Below, piece after piece: positions 1 through 5,698 of a DNA stretch of 7,938 nucleotides. Numbering within the stretch: position 1 is the stretch's first letter; each line of letters starts with the position of its first letter. The translations under genes were made by a program, and so were the position numbers. The stretch is from the NCBI GenBank assembly GCA_041686915.1, contig JAWLDB010000133.1:1-7938 (forward strand), written 5' to 3'. Under the pieces are notes generated by a model. That model was not told the origin of the DNA and made no database searches. It saw only the letters and a list, made by a program, of their open reading frames with translations. This DNA is from JAWLDB01 sp041686915. Its GTDB lineage: Bacteria; Bacillota; UBA994; UBA5500.

Positions 1-30
1 GTCAAAGCTCTTGAAAGGAGGTGACAGATG

Positions 31-282
31 ATGGCAACAAAGATTCGTCTGAGAAGGATGGGCGCTAAGAAGGCACCTTTCTACAGAATCGTCGTCGCGG
101 ACTCCCGTTTTCCTCGTGATGGTCGCTTTGTAGAGGAGATCGGTTACTACAACCCCACTACCAATCCTACTACCCTGGAGATTAACCAGGAGAAGGCAGC
201 TGATTGGGTGAAAAAGGGTGTGCAGATGTCTGATACAGTGCGCCGCTTGTTCATGCAGGCTGGAGTAATCAACCGTGAGTAG
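31..282 (+). CDS. rpsP: 30S ribosomal protein S16
   Basis: Small-subunit ribosomal protein S16, which binds 16S rRNA and is needed for 30S assembly. The 83-residue product is full length for the family and carries its N-terminal signature (KIRLRRMGAKKAPFYRIVVA) and the DGRFVEEIGYYNP segment. Two ATG codons lie in tandem at 28 and 31. A strong AAGGAGGTGA site (15-24) serves both, but the ATG at 31 gives MATKIRL, the usual S16 beginning, with a 9-base spacing from GGAGG, so I prefer it. It is the first complete gene in the window and leads the classic Bacillota rpsP-ylqC-ylqD-rimM-trmD-rplS order; in many relatives ffh lies just upstream, but that is outside the window. Identification is secure; only the start is uncertain, by one codon. 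Confidence 0.97.
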   Translation: MATKIRLRRMGAKKAPFYRIVVADSRFPRDGRFVEEIGYYNPTTNPTTLEINQEKAADWVKKGVQMSDTVRRLFMQAGVINRE

Positions 283-320
283 TCTTATCCAGATGAATGT
301 CACTGCGAAAAGAACTGGTT

Positions 321-327
321 GGAGGTG
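321..327 (+). promoter_or_regulatory. Ribosome binding site deciding the khpA start
   Basis: GGAGGTG, 5 to 7 bases before the ATG at 333 depending on which bases are counted. It lies inside the longer open frame that begins at ATG 297. The ATG at 297 has no comparable site upstream, so this site rules in favour of the shorter 76-residue product. Confidence 0.85.
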
Positions 328-332
328 TTCAC

Positions 333-563
333 ATGCGCGAACTGGTCCTCTATATCGCCAAGTCACTTGTAGATAATCCGGATCAAGTCGAGGTTGAGGA
401 AGTCGAAGAAGAGCGTGATCTGATTCTGAAACTGAAAGTCGCGCCGGAGGACGTGGGTAAAGTTATTGGCAAGCAGGGCAGGATTGCCAAGGCAATCAGG
501 TCTCTGGTCAAAGCTGCCTCCAGCCAGGATCAAAGACGCGTCATAGTTGACATCGTCTCCTAA
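333..563 (+). CDS. khpA: KH-domain RNA-binding protein KhpA (YlqC family)
   Basis: A 76-residue single KH-domain protein of the KhpA/YlqC family. In Gram-positive bacteria KhpA pairs with KhpB (Jag) to bind RNA and influence cell elongation and division; that role is family knowledge, not visible here. The KH GxxG loop is clear (GKVIGKQGR, residues 42-50), and the N-terminus ELVLYIAKSLVDNPDQVEV matches the family. The frame is open further upstream to an ATG at 297, but a GGAGGTG site at 321-327 lies 7 bases before the ATG at 333, and the family length is about 75 residues, so 333 is the start. The gene sits 50 bases after rpsP and 19 bases before ylqD, consistent with one transcript. Confidence 0.94.
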   Translation: MRELVLYIAKSLVDNPDQVEVEEVEEERDLILKLKVAPEDVGKVIGKQGRIAKAIRSLVKAASSQDQRRVIVDIVS

Positions 564-582
564 CCCGGCGGAGGGAAGAGCA

Positions 583-999
583 ATGGCATTGACCATACGC
601 CGTCCGATTACGGTGAAGAGCATAGTGACCGACCTGCTTAAGGACAGCTTGCTGAACGACTTGCAGACAGCGTTGCAAAAGCTCGAGCAAGACATCCAGC
701 AGCTGGAGTTTCAGGGGAAGAAACTGCTGACAGACCTTGAGAAGCAAAACCCGCAAAGAGTTGCAGTGTTCAAACAGCAGCTCGACGGCGAACGCCAGAA
801 GCGGGCGGACGCTAAAAAGGAACTGCTGCAGAAGATGCAGGCAGTCCAAGCTCTGGAACTGGCCCAGGAAGTCATCCACAGTACAGTGGAAGGCGTTTGG
901 GAAGTTGAGGTCGGACAGAACTGGAAGGATATTCAGGGCTCAGAGATAGTTCTGAAAGACGATGTAGTAATTGAGATTAGGGAACCCGGCAAAAAGTAG
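583..999 (+). CDS. ylqD: YlqD family protein
   Basis: A 138-residue protein matching the Bacillus YlqD family, whose function is not established. The N-terminus (LTIRRPITVKSIVTDLLK) resembles the ITVKxxxT opening of YlqD. A long charged, Q/K/E/L-rich helical segment follows (about residues 20-95), likely a coiled coil. The C-terminus has a small beta-rich end (VEVGQNWKDI then a DDVVIEIREP ending) that is typical of the family. The frame is open back to 547, inside khpA, but GGAGGG at 570-575 lies 7 bases before the ATG at 583, which I take as the start. Position between khpA and rimM is the same as in Bacillus subtilis and supports the call as much as the sequence does. It is probably cytoplasmic, as no signal peptide or membrane segment is seen. 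Confidence 0.85.
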   Translation: MALTIRRPITVKSIVTDLLKDSLLNDLQTALQKLEQDIQQLEFQGKKLLTDLEKQNPQRVAVFKQQLDGERQKRADAKKELLQKMQAVQALELAQEVIHSTVEGVWEVEVGQNWKDIQGSEIVLKDDVVIEIREPGKK

Positions 1000-1025
1000 T
1001 ACCTCAATACTGACAGGAAAGGGTA

Positions 1026-1562
1026 ATGTCCATGTTCATTACCATTGGCAGCATTGGTGGGACTTTTGGAGTCCACGGTGAATTAAAGGTGACCCCTCAG
1101 AGTGATCATCCTGACAGGCTGGGCACGCTGCCAGGATTGATGGTGTTTGTGCTGAAAGACGGCATTCGCGAGACCTATCAGGTCAAGAGTGCTGGAGAAC
1201 ACCAAACCTTCTGGAAGCTCCGGCTCTCAGGTATTGGCACCAAAGAGCAGGCGCAAGCTTTGGCGGGCGGAGAACTGCAAATTTCAGAGCGTGAACTGCT
1301 GCCGCTACCGGATGGTTTTTTTTACCTGTTTGAACTGGTAGGCATGCAAGTTTTCACTGAAGCAGGTGAGCCGCTCGGCGAGATTGTGGAAGTGCTGCAG
1401 CCAGGCGCTAACGATGTCTACGTTGTAAAACAACCAGGCGGCAACGAGCTGTTAATACCTGCCATTAGACAGGTCGTGCAGAGTATTGACCGCGAAGAGC
1501 GCAAAGTGCTGGTGAAGCCGATGCCAGGGTTGTTTGGCGAGGATGAATCTGATGAGGGTTGA
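1026..1562 (+). CDS. rimM: Ribosome maturation factor RimM
   Basis: RimM, the 30S maturation factor that binds ribosomal protein S19 and helps the 3' domain of 16S rRNA fold. The 178-residue product has the family's two parts: an N-terminal RimM barrel (ITIGSIGGTFGVHGELKVTP near the start) and a C-terminal PRC-barrel starting about residue 95 (FFYLFELVGMQVFTEAGEPLGEI, shown here as FFYLFELVGM then QVFTEAGEPLGEI), followed by the conserved PGANDVYVV and ELLIPAI segments. Two in-frame ATGs exist at 1026 and 1032. AGGAAAGGG (1015-1023) could serve either, so the exact start is uncertain by two codons. The 3' end overlaps trmD by 11 bases, which suggests coupled translation. A run of eight T residues at 1316-1323 encodes part of Gly-Phe-Phe and keeps the frame intact. 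Confidence 0.96.
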   Translation: MSMFITIGSIGGTFGVHGELKVTPQSDHPDRLGTLPGLMVFVLKDGIRETYQVKSAGEHQTFWKLRLSGIGTKEQAQALAGGELQISERELLPLPDGFFYLFELVGMQVFTEAGEPLGEIVEVLQPGANDVYVVKQPGGNELLIPAIRQVVQSIDREERKVLVKPMPGLFGEDESDEG

Positions 1563-2289
1563 CATTCTTACCCTGTTCCCCAACTTTTTCTCGGGTATCG
1601 TCTCTGAAAGCATCCTTAAGAGGGCTATTGAGCGTGAGCTAATAGTGGTTGATACTATCAATATCAGGGATTTTGCCTTTGACAAGCACCGCGTCGTTGA
1701 TGACTACCCTTACGGTGGAGGAGCCGGCATGGTGATGAAGCCTGAGCCGATCGCTGGCGCAATCGCTGCTGCCAAAGAGCGGCGCCCCGGCAACAGCAAA
1801 GTCATTTACATGACCCCTCAGGGCAAAGTGCTGAACCAGCAATTGGTACAGCAGCTGGCTACTGAAGAGCATCTGATTGTACTGTGCGGCCATTACGAGG
1901 GCATTGATGAACGTGCACGGGAAGAGCTTGTTGACGAGGAAATATCCATTGGGGATTATGTATTAACCGGCGGCGAGCTGGCTGCCGCTGTATTGGTGGA
2001 CAGCGTAATACGGTTAATACCAGGTGTACTTGGTTCAGCGGAGTCTGCTGCGGGAGATTCCTTTAGCGATGGGTTGTTGGAGTATCCTCAGTACACACGT
2101 CCTCCCGAGTTTATGGGCAGAGCTGTTCCGGAAATATTGCTTTCTGGTGACCACGGCCGGATCAAACAATGGCGCCGTGAACAGTCGCTGCAAAGAACCC
2201 TGGAGCGGCGTCCGGAGCTGCTGGACAAGGTTGAGCTATTCAAGGCAGACAAACAGTTTCTTGATAAACTGCGCAAGTTGTCTACCTGA
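1552..2289 (+). CDS. trmD: tRNA (guanine37-N1)-methyltransferase TrmD
   Basis: TrmD uses S-adenosylmethionine to make m1G37 next to the anticodon, which prevents +1 frameshifting. The 245-residue SPOUT-fold protein is full length. Visible family motifs are MRVDILTLFP at the start, GGGAGMVMKPEP (55-66), CGHYEGIDER (112-121), the knot segment SIGDYVLTGGELAA (132-145), PGVLG, GLLEYPQYTRPPEF and LLSGDHGRIKQWRREQSL. Arg154 and Asp169, the residues tied to catalysis in characterised TrmD enzymes, are both present at the same numbers. The frame is open to TTG 1534 and also has ATG 1543, but GAGGA at 1539-1543 is 8 bases before ATG 1552, which gives the normal family N-terminus. The start lies inside rimM (11-base overlap). 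The last codons contain the -35 element of a promoter for rplS. Confidence 0.97.
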   Translation: MRVDILTLFPNFFSGIVSESILKRAIERELIVVDTINIRDFAFDKHRVVDDYPYGGGAGMVMKPEPIAGAIAAAKERRPGNSKVIYMTPQGKVLNQQLVQQLATEEHLIVLCGHYEGIDERAREELVDEEISIGDYVLTGGELAAAVLVDSVIRLIPGVLGSAESAAGDSFSDGLLEYPQYTRPPEFMGRAVPEILLSGDHGRIKQWRREQSLQRTLERRPELLDKVELFKADKQFLDKLRKLST

Positions 2290-2307
2290 TTTTCTATGTG
2301 TTATAAT
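2278..2307 (+). promoter_or_regulatory. Sigma-A type extended -10 promoter for rplS
   Basis: A perfect TATAAT at 2302-2307 is preceded by TG at 2299-2300, giving the full extended -10 TGTTATAAT. A TTGTCT -35-like hexamer at 2278-2283 (first three bases match TTGACA) is 18 bases upstream and lies in the last codons of trmD. Transcription would start near 2314, about 5 bases before the rplS ribosome binding site (2319-2326), giving a leader of roughly 20 bases. This would supply extra L19 mRNA independent of the long operon transcript. Confidence 0.7.
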
Positions 2308-2333
2308 TGCTTGGCAGGAAGGAGGTCAGACCT

Positions 2334-2681
2334 GTGAACATTATTGAGAGTTTGGAAAGAGCCCAACTTCGCAACGATATCCCTCAGTTTAAGGCTGGCG
2401 ATACCGTTCGCGTTCATGTTAAAGTTGTTGAGGGTGGCCGCGAGCGCATTCAGGTTTTTGAAGGCGTCGTTATCGCCCGCAGTGGTGGCAGTATCCGCGA
2501 GACTTTCACCGTACGCCGCGTATCTTACGGTGTAGGTGTTGAGCGCATTTTCCCGCTACACTCGCCTCGTTTGGACAAAATTGAGGTGATGCGTCGCGGT
2601 CGCGTTCGCCGCGCGAAACTTTACTACCTCCGCAATCTTACCGGTAAAGCAGCTCGTATCGAAGACATTCGCCGCCGGTAA
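2334..2681 (+). CDS. rplS: 50S ribosomal protein L19
   Basis: Large-subunit ribosomal protein L19, located at the 30S-50S interface. The 115-residue product is full length, with the family opening NIIESLERAQLRNDIPQFKAG (read as NIIESLERAQ then LRNDIPQFKAG), the core FEGVVIARSGGSIRETFTVR, the SYGVGVERIFPLHSP segment and a basic C-terminus (GRVRRAKLYYLRNL). The start is a GTG at 2334 with AAGGAGGT at 2319-2326, 8 bases away. The frame also opens at TTG 2307, but that codon overlaps the promoter -10 and has no ribosome binding site. Arginine codons are almost all CGC/CGT, as expected for a highly expressed gene. It has its own predicted promoter and is followed by an intrinsic terminator. Confidence 0.97.
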   Translation: MNIIESLERAQLRNDIPQFKAGDTVRVHVKVVEGGRERIQVFEGVVIARSGGSIRETFTVRRVSYGVGVERIFPLHSPRLDKIEVMRRGRVRRAKLYYLRNLTGKAARIEDIRRR

Positions 2682-2688
2682 TCAAGGC

Positions 2689-2711
2689 AAGGGACCGCAA
2701 GGTCCCTTTTT
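2689..2711 (+). terminator. Intrinsic terminator after rplS
   Basis: A perfect 6-base-pair stem GGGACC (2691-2696) / GGTCCC (2701-2706) closes on a GCAA (GNRA) tetraloop and runs straight into five T residues (2707-2711). Two A residues before the stem can add A-U pairs with the T-tract. It begins 9 bases after the rplS stop codon and would end, or partly attenuate, the ribosomal transcript before lepB. Confidence 0.88.
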
Positions 2712-2757
2712 GCACAGTTGAGAGAGATTAGCAACGTCGGGTGGAGGGGAAACAGCG

Positions 2758-3282
2758 ATGCAGAGGTGGGAGAAAGAGCTGCTGGAGTGGGGAAAGGCCC
2801 TGCTTTTTGCTATCTTGTTGGCCGTCCTAATCAGGACATTTGTTGTGGACATCTATATAGTGGACGGCAACTCCATGCTGCCCACGCTGCATGACCAGGA
2901 GCGGGTTATCGTCAACAAGTTAGTCTATCGGCTAGGTACCCCCGAGCCGGGGGATGTGGTCGTTTTTTCCTATGCCAGAGAGCCATGGCGTGATTTTGTT
3001 AAGCGTGTGATAGCCCTGCCTGGGGATCAGGTGGAGATAAAGAACAACCGCGTGCTAATCAACGGTGTGGCCTTGGAAGAACCCTACCTTGGCGCGTCTA
3101 CCCTGGGTCGGTATGGTCCGGTGGTGGTGGAACCAGGCACTGTCTTTGTGCTGGGCGATAACCGCAATTTTAGCATGGATAGCCGCGATGACTCGGTGGG
3201 GCTTGTTCCGTACTCTGCAATTCGAGGTAAGGCAAGCCTTGTCTTCTGGCCATTTAAGGCCCTGCGCATGATAGGACATTAG
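2758..3282 (+). CDS. lepB: Type I signal peptidase (LepB/SipS type)
   Basis: Membrane-bound serine protease that cleaves signal peptides from secreted proteins on the outer face of the cytoplasmic membrane. The 174-residue size is typical of the Gram-positive SipS-type enzyme. A single N-terminal membrane segment spans about residues 13-30. The nucleophile Ser39 is in VDGNSMLPTL and the general base Lys82 is in DFVKRVIALPGD (Ser/Lys dyad). The box E motif is present as VLGDNRNFSMDSRD, followed by VGLVP. The C-terminus FWPF matches the family. The start is ATG 2758 with GGAGGGG at 2743-2749. The gene follows the rplS terminator by only 46 bases and I see no convincing promoter in that gap, so expression may depend on read-through. 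A 63-base gap separates it from rbgA. Confidence 0.96.
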   Translation: MQRWEKELLEWGKALLFAILLAVLIRTFVVDIYIVDGNSMLPTLHDQERVIVNKLVYRLGTPEPGDVVVFSYAREPWRDFVKRVIALPGDQVEIKNNRVLINGVALEEPYLGASTLGRYGPVVVEPGTVFVLGDNRNFSMDSRDDSVGLVPYSAIRGKASLVFWPFKALRMIGH

Positions 3283-3345
3283 CGAGAACAACGCACTGAT
3301 CAGGGTATACTATGCAGAACAAACATGTGGGGAGGTGGCCAAACG

Positions 3346-4215
3346 ATGTCCATTCAGTGGTTCCCTGGACACATGGCCAAGGCTAAACGGCTGCTTTTGG
3401 AGCATATCAAGCTGGTAGACGTAGTCATAGAGCTAAGAGACGCGCGCATTCCTCTGAGTAGCGCCAACCCTTTGCTCGCGGAGATTATTGGCGAAAAGCC
3501 TCGTCTGATTGTCATGACCAAAGCAGACCTCTCCAATAAGCAACTGACCAAAGAGTGGATGAAGCATTTCTCTAGCCAGGGGTTGCAAGCGGAGGCGGTC
3601 GTGTTACCTGGTTCAGGAGTGATCAGGCAGTTATTGCCGATAGTCCGCAAATTGGCTGAGGCAAAACTGCCGCGAGATAAAGCTACAGGCAACCCGCTGC
3701 GCGCCGTCCGGACGATGGTGGCCGGCATTCCTAACGTAGGCAAGTCATCGTTGATTAACGCTTTGGCCGGCAGGGCTGCTGCCAAGACGGGAGCCATGCC
3801 CGGAGTTACCAAGGCTAAGCAATGGATCAAGCTGGCGGAAGGTGTAGAGTTGCTTGATACCCCAGGCTTGCTCTGGCCAAAGCTGGAAGACCCGGAAGTA
3901 GCGCACAAATTGGCCATAACAGGAGCAATCGGTCGTGGCGGCTTTGATGACTTGGAACTGGCCGCGTGGCTGCTCAGCTTTTTGTCTATTCACCATTCAG
4001 AATTGTTGGACCGCTACAAGTTGCAGGATAGAGACTTGCCTGGTCACGAACTGCTTGAAGCTGTTGGACGTAAACGCGGTTGTCTGGTTTCAGGTGGCAA
4101 GGTAGATCTGACCCGCGCGGCAGAGATTGTACTGGGTGAGTTCAGAACCGGAAAAATGGGGGTTATTAGCTTGGATAGAACTCCCCATGAGGACGGAGTG
4201 ACCAATGAAATTTAA
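3346..4215 (+). CDS. rbgA: Ribosome biogenesis GTPase RbgA (YlqF)
   Basis: RbgA is the circularly permuted GTPase needed for late 50S assembly in Bacillota. The 289-residue product starts with the hallmark MSIQWFPGHMAKAKR. The permuted order of G motifs is visible: G4 as TKAD (58-61), then G1 GIPNVGKS (127-134), G2 with PGVT (152-155) and G3 DTPG (171-174). A C-terminal helical RNA-binding region of about 100 residues follows. The frame is open to ATG 3325, but GGAGGTG at 3331-3337 precedes ATG 3346, which gives the family start. TKAD in place of the commoner NKAD is a known tolerated G4 variant. The gene's end overlaps rnhB by 11 bases, and this rbgA-rnhB pairing is also found in Bacillus. 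Confidence 0.96.
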   Translation: MSIQWFPGHMAKAKRLLLEHIKLVDVVIELRDARIPLSSANPLLAEIIGEKPRLIVMTKADLSNKQLTKEWMKHFSSQGLQAEAVVLPGSGVIRQLLPIVRKLAEAKLPRDKATGNPLRAVRTMVAGIPNVGKSSLINALAGRAAAKTGAMPGVTKAKQWIKLAEGVELLDTPGLLWPKLEDPEVAHKLAITGAIGRGGFDDLELAAWLLSFLSIHHSELLDRYKLQDRDLPGHELLEAVGRKRGCLVSGGKVDLTRAAEIVLGEFRTGKMGVISLDRTPHEDGVTNEI

Positions 4216-4996
4216 CGAAATGACCATCTCAGAAATCGTTGAGTGGCTTGAGGGTAGTGATGGAGTCGTAACTCCCCACGATCTAGCTGCTTTGCGCAAG
4301 GACATCCGCTCCGGTGTAAGGCGCCTGGTAGAACGCATTGACCGAAAATCTGCGGCAGAGCAGGCAGAACGACGCCGGGTGGCTGAGCTTTGGCAATTGG
4401 AACGGCAGCTGTGGGCTACCGGCTACCGGAGCATAGCTGGGATAGATGAAGCTGGCAGGGGCCCCTTGGCAGGCCCTGTGGTAGCAGCAGCAGTTATTTT
4501 CAAAGAGCAAGTACATATCGCCGGTGTCAACGACTCCAAACAGCTGCGCGCGGAGCAGCGGGAACAGTTGCATGATCAGATTATGCAGGCAGCTACGGCG
4601 GTCGGCATAGGCATCTGTGACCATGAGTATATCGATCGGCACAACATTCTGCAGGCAACCAAGGAGGCAATGCGGCGCGCATTGCGAGCCCTACCCTCTG
4701 CTCCCGACTACGTGTTAGTCGATGGCAATCTACTGCCTGACCCAAAGCTCACGGGTGAAGCAGTTATCGGGGGCGATGCTTCCAGTTTCTCGATAGCTGC
4801 AGCTTCTATCATCGCCAAAGTCACCAGGGATAGAATGATGACCCAGCTGCATGACCTCTATCCTGCTTATGGGTTTGCGGGGCATAAAGGCTATTCTTGT
4901 CGCGAGCACTATACCGCTCTCGAGCAGTATGGAGCGTGCCCAATTCACCGCCAAACCTTTCTGCGCAAGTTTTATGCCTATCAGGAAGAGCAATAA
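4205..4996 (+). CDS. rnhB: Ribonuclease HII
   Basis: RNase HII nicks RNA-DNA hybrids, including single ribonucleotides left in DNA, using metal ions. The 263-residue protein has an N-terminal helical extension of about 75 residues, as in the Bacillus enzyme, ahead of the catalytic core. Active-site acidic residues are visible by motif: Asp81 and Glu82 in GIDEAGRGPLAGPVV, Asp173 in YVLVDGN, and Asp191 in IGGDA. The AAASIIAKVTRDRMM and YGFAGHKGY segments are also typical. The usual KGD before the last Asp reads GGD here, a small change beside a conserved position. The start ATG 4205 lies inside rbgA with GGAG at 4195-4198, 6 bases upstream, so translation may be coupled. The 3' end overlaps yraN by 23 bases. 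Confidence 0.96.
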   Translation: MKFNEMTISEIVEWLEGSDGVVTPHDLAALRKDIRSGVRRLVERIDRKSAAEQAERRRVAELWQLERQLWATGYRSIAGIDEAGRGPLAGPVVAAAVIFKEQVHIAGVNDSKQLRAEQREQLHDQIMQAATAVGIGICDHEYIDRHNILQATKEAMRRALRALPSAPDYVLVDGNLLPDPKLTGEAVIGGDASSFSIAAASIIAKVTRDRMMTQLHDLYPAYGFAGHKGYSCREHYTALEQYGACPIHRQTFLRKFYAYQEEQ

Positions 4997-5348
4997 TCGG
5001 GAAGTAGGACGGATAGGGGAAGATATCGCCGCTGCCTATCTGCTCAAGCAAGGGTACCATCTGATGGCGCGAAACTACCATACCCGCTATGGTGAACTGG
5101 ATTTGATTTGTCGACAAGGTGACCAGTTGGTATTTGTAGAGGTCAGAACACGTACAGGCACGTCCTACGGTACCCCGGAGGAGTCGTTGACCTGGCGCAA
5201 GCTGAAAACTCTCCGCACACTGGTTTCCGTCTACCTTGCAGCCAATCCAGAGGTGCGGGGCAAGCCACGCATTGACGCAGTCACTGTGCTGCTGGACCGG
5301 CAGAGTCTAACCACTCGCCAGATAAAACACTATACCAACATCTGCTAA
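4974..5348 (+). CDS. yraN: UPF0102 family nuclease-like protein YraN
   Basis: A 124-residue UPF0102 protein. The family has a fold related to Holliday-junction resolvases and PD-(D/E)XK nucleases, but its cellular role is not settled. Visible motifs are NNREVGRIGEDIAAAYL with Glu16, the YGELDLI core with Glu41 and Asp43, and LVFVEVRTRTG with Glu56 and Arg58; Arg in place of Lys at the last position is common in this family. The frame is open far upstream inside rnhB, but homology supports ATG 4974, 23 bases before the rnhB stop. No clear ribosome binding site precedes it, so it is probably translated by ribosomes finishing rnhB. In many Clostridia comM/dprA genes follow yraN; they are absent here. 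Confidence 0.92.
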   Translation: MPIRKSNNREVGRIGEDIAAAYLLKQGYHLMARNYHTRYGELDLICRQGDQLVFVEVRTRTGTSYGTPEESLTWRKLKTLRTLVSVYLAANPEVRGKPRIDAVTVLLDRQSLTTRQIKHYTNIC

Positions 5349-5374
5349 CTGGTTCCAGACTACACCTTCCCTGC

Positions 5375-5387
5375 ATATAGATACAAT
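5375..5387 (+). promoter_or_regulatory. Weak candidate promoter -10 before the small membrane gene
   Basis: The gap between yraN and the 57-residue gene contains TATAGA (5375-5380) and TACAAT (5382-5387), the latter one base off TATAAT. No good -35 hexamer lies 16 to 18 bases upstream and there is no extended -10 TG. Reported only as a weak candidate. Confidence 0.2.
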
Positions 5388-5421
5388 GAGGTTAGGCTCA
5401 GGCGGGAGGAAGGTGAGGGTA

Positions 5422-5595
5422 ATGAAGCGCTTCAAAGTACGAAAACACTGGTTCGACATCTTGGACTGGGCCGCCCTGTGGTCCATATCTTTGATAGTCT
5501 TGATTGAGATGATACGGGTTATCTTCAAACCTTCGGGTTTGGATGCAGTAACCTTGGTCCTCGGTATTGTCGTTCTGCTGAACATGCTAAAATAG
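5422..5595 (+). CDS. Small two-segment membrane protein, unknown
   Basis: I do not recognise this 57-residue protein. It has a very basic N-terminus (KRFKVRKH, residues 2-9), a first hydrophobic stretch at about 13-35 interrupted by Glu29 and Arg32, a short FKPSGLD turn (35-41), and a second hydrophobic stretch at about 42-56. It therefore probably spans the membrane once or twice with its N-terminus inside. Support for a real gene comes from a GGAGG at 5405-5409 and GGTGA at 5412-5416 before ATG 5422, and an intrinsic terminator only 9 bases after the stop. The frame is open to 5386, and a GTG at 5413 is a second possible start but sits too close to the GGAGG. It lies 73 bases after yraN and may be the last gene of that transcript. 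Confidence 0.6.
   Translation: MKRFKVRKHWFDILDWAALWSISLIVLIEMIRVIFKPSGLDAVTLVLGIVVLLNMLK
5524..5543 (+). repeat. UUCG-loop hairpin inside the small membrane gene
   Basis: CAAACC (5526-5531) and GGTTTG (5536-5541) form a perfect 6-base-pair stem closing on TTCG. A U-G and a U-A pair at the base could extend it to 8 pairs. The C(UUCG)G tetraloop is among the most stable RNA loops known. It lies in codons for the Phe-Lys-Pro-Ser-Gly-Leu turn between the two hydrophobic segments. It has no T-tract, so it is not a terminator. Confidence 0.6.
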
Positions 5596-5604
5596 CCGGA
5601 TGGT

Positions 5605-5636
5605 ACCCGCCTTGGAAGAGGCGGGTTTTGTTTTTT
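5605..5636 (+). terminator. Strong intrinsic terminator after the small membrane gene
   Basis: An 8-base-pair GC-rich stem, ACCCGCCT (5605-5612) with AGGCGGGT (5619-5626), encloses a 6-base loop. It is followed by a T-rich tract, TTTTG then six T residues, through 5636. It closes the lepB-to-small-gene transcript and insulates the peptidase gene that follows. Confidence 0.92.
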
Positions 5637-5683
5637 GCGGCAGGAGAAACTACGCCCGTGTGTAGAACTATCAATTCATGAAC

Positions 5684-5690
5684 AAGGAGG
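5684..5690 (+). promoter_or_regulatory. Ribosome binding site deciding the M3 peptidase start
   Basis: AAGGAGG lies downstream of the in-frame ATG at 5678 but 8 bases before the in-frame GTG at 5699 and 5 bases before TTG 5696. The ATG at 5678 itself has no purine-rich site before it. This points to GTG 5699 as the true start. Confidence 0.75.
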
Positions 5691-5698
5691 GATGGTTG

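Noticed and set aside
1316..1323. Run of eight T residues in rimM, a possible slippage or phase-variation site.
   Set aside because: The run encodes part of Gly-Phe-Phe-Tyr at a conserved position of the PRC-barrel and the frame is intact on both sides. A single T8 is not enough to claim programmed slippage.
2939..2953. CCCCC-GAGCC-GGGGG hairpin inside lepB.
   Set aside because: It is short, has no T-tract, and falls in a well-conserved coding segment (Pro-Glu-Pro-Gly-Asp), so it is best explained by codon choice.
3306..3311. TATACT before rbgA as a -10 promoter element.
   Set aside because: No -35-like hexamer lies 16 to 18 bases upstream (the sequence there reads CGAGAA) and there is no TG extension.
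3354..3917. Long minus-strand open frame (187 codons) opposite rbgA.
   Set aside because: It lies wholly antisense to a gene with full GTPase motifs, has no recognisable protein family and no ribosome binding site that I can see. Other minus-strand frames are rejected for the same reasons.
4453..4477. GGGGCCCC palindrome and nearby GGCCC copy in rnhB.
   Set aside because: They encode the conserved GRGPLAGP motif of RNase HII, and GC-rich Gly/Pro codons explain the symmetry.
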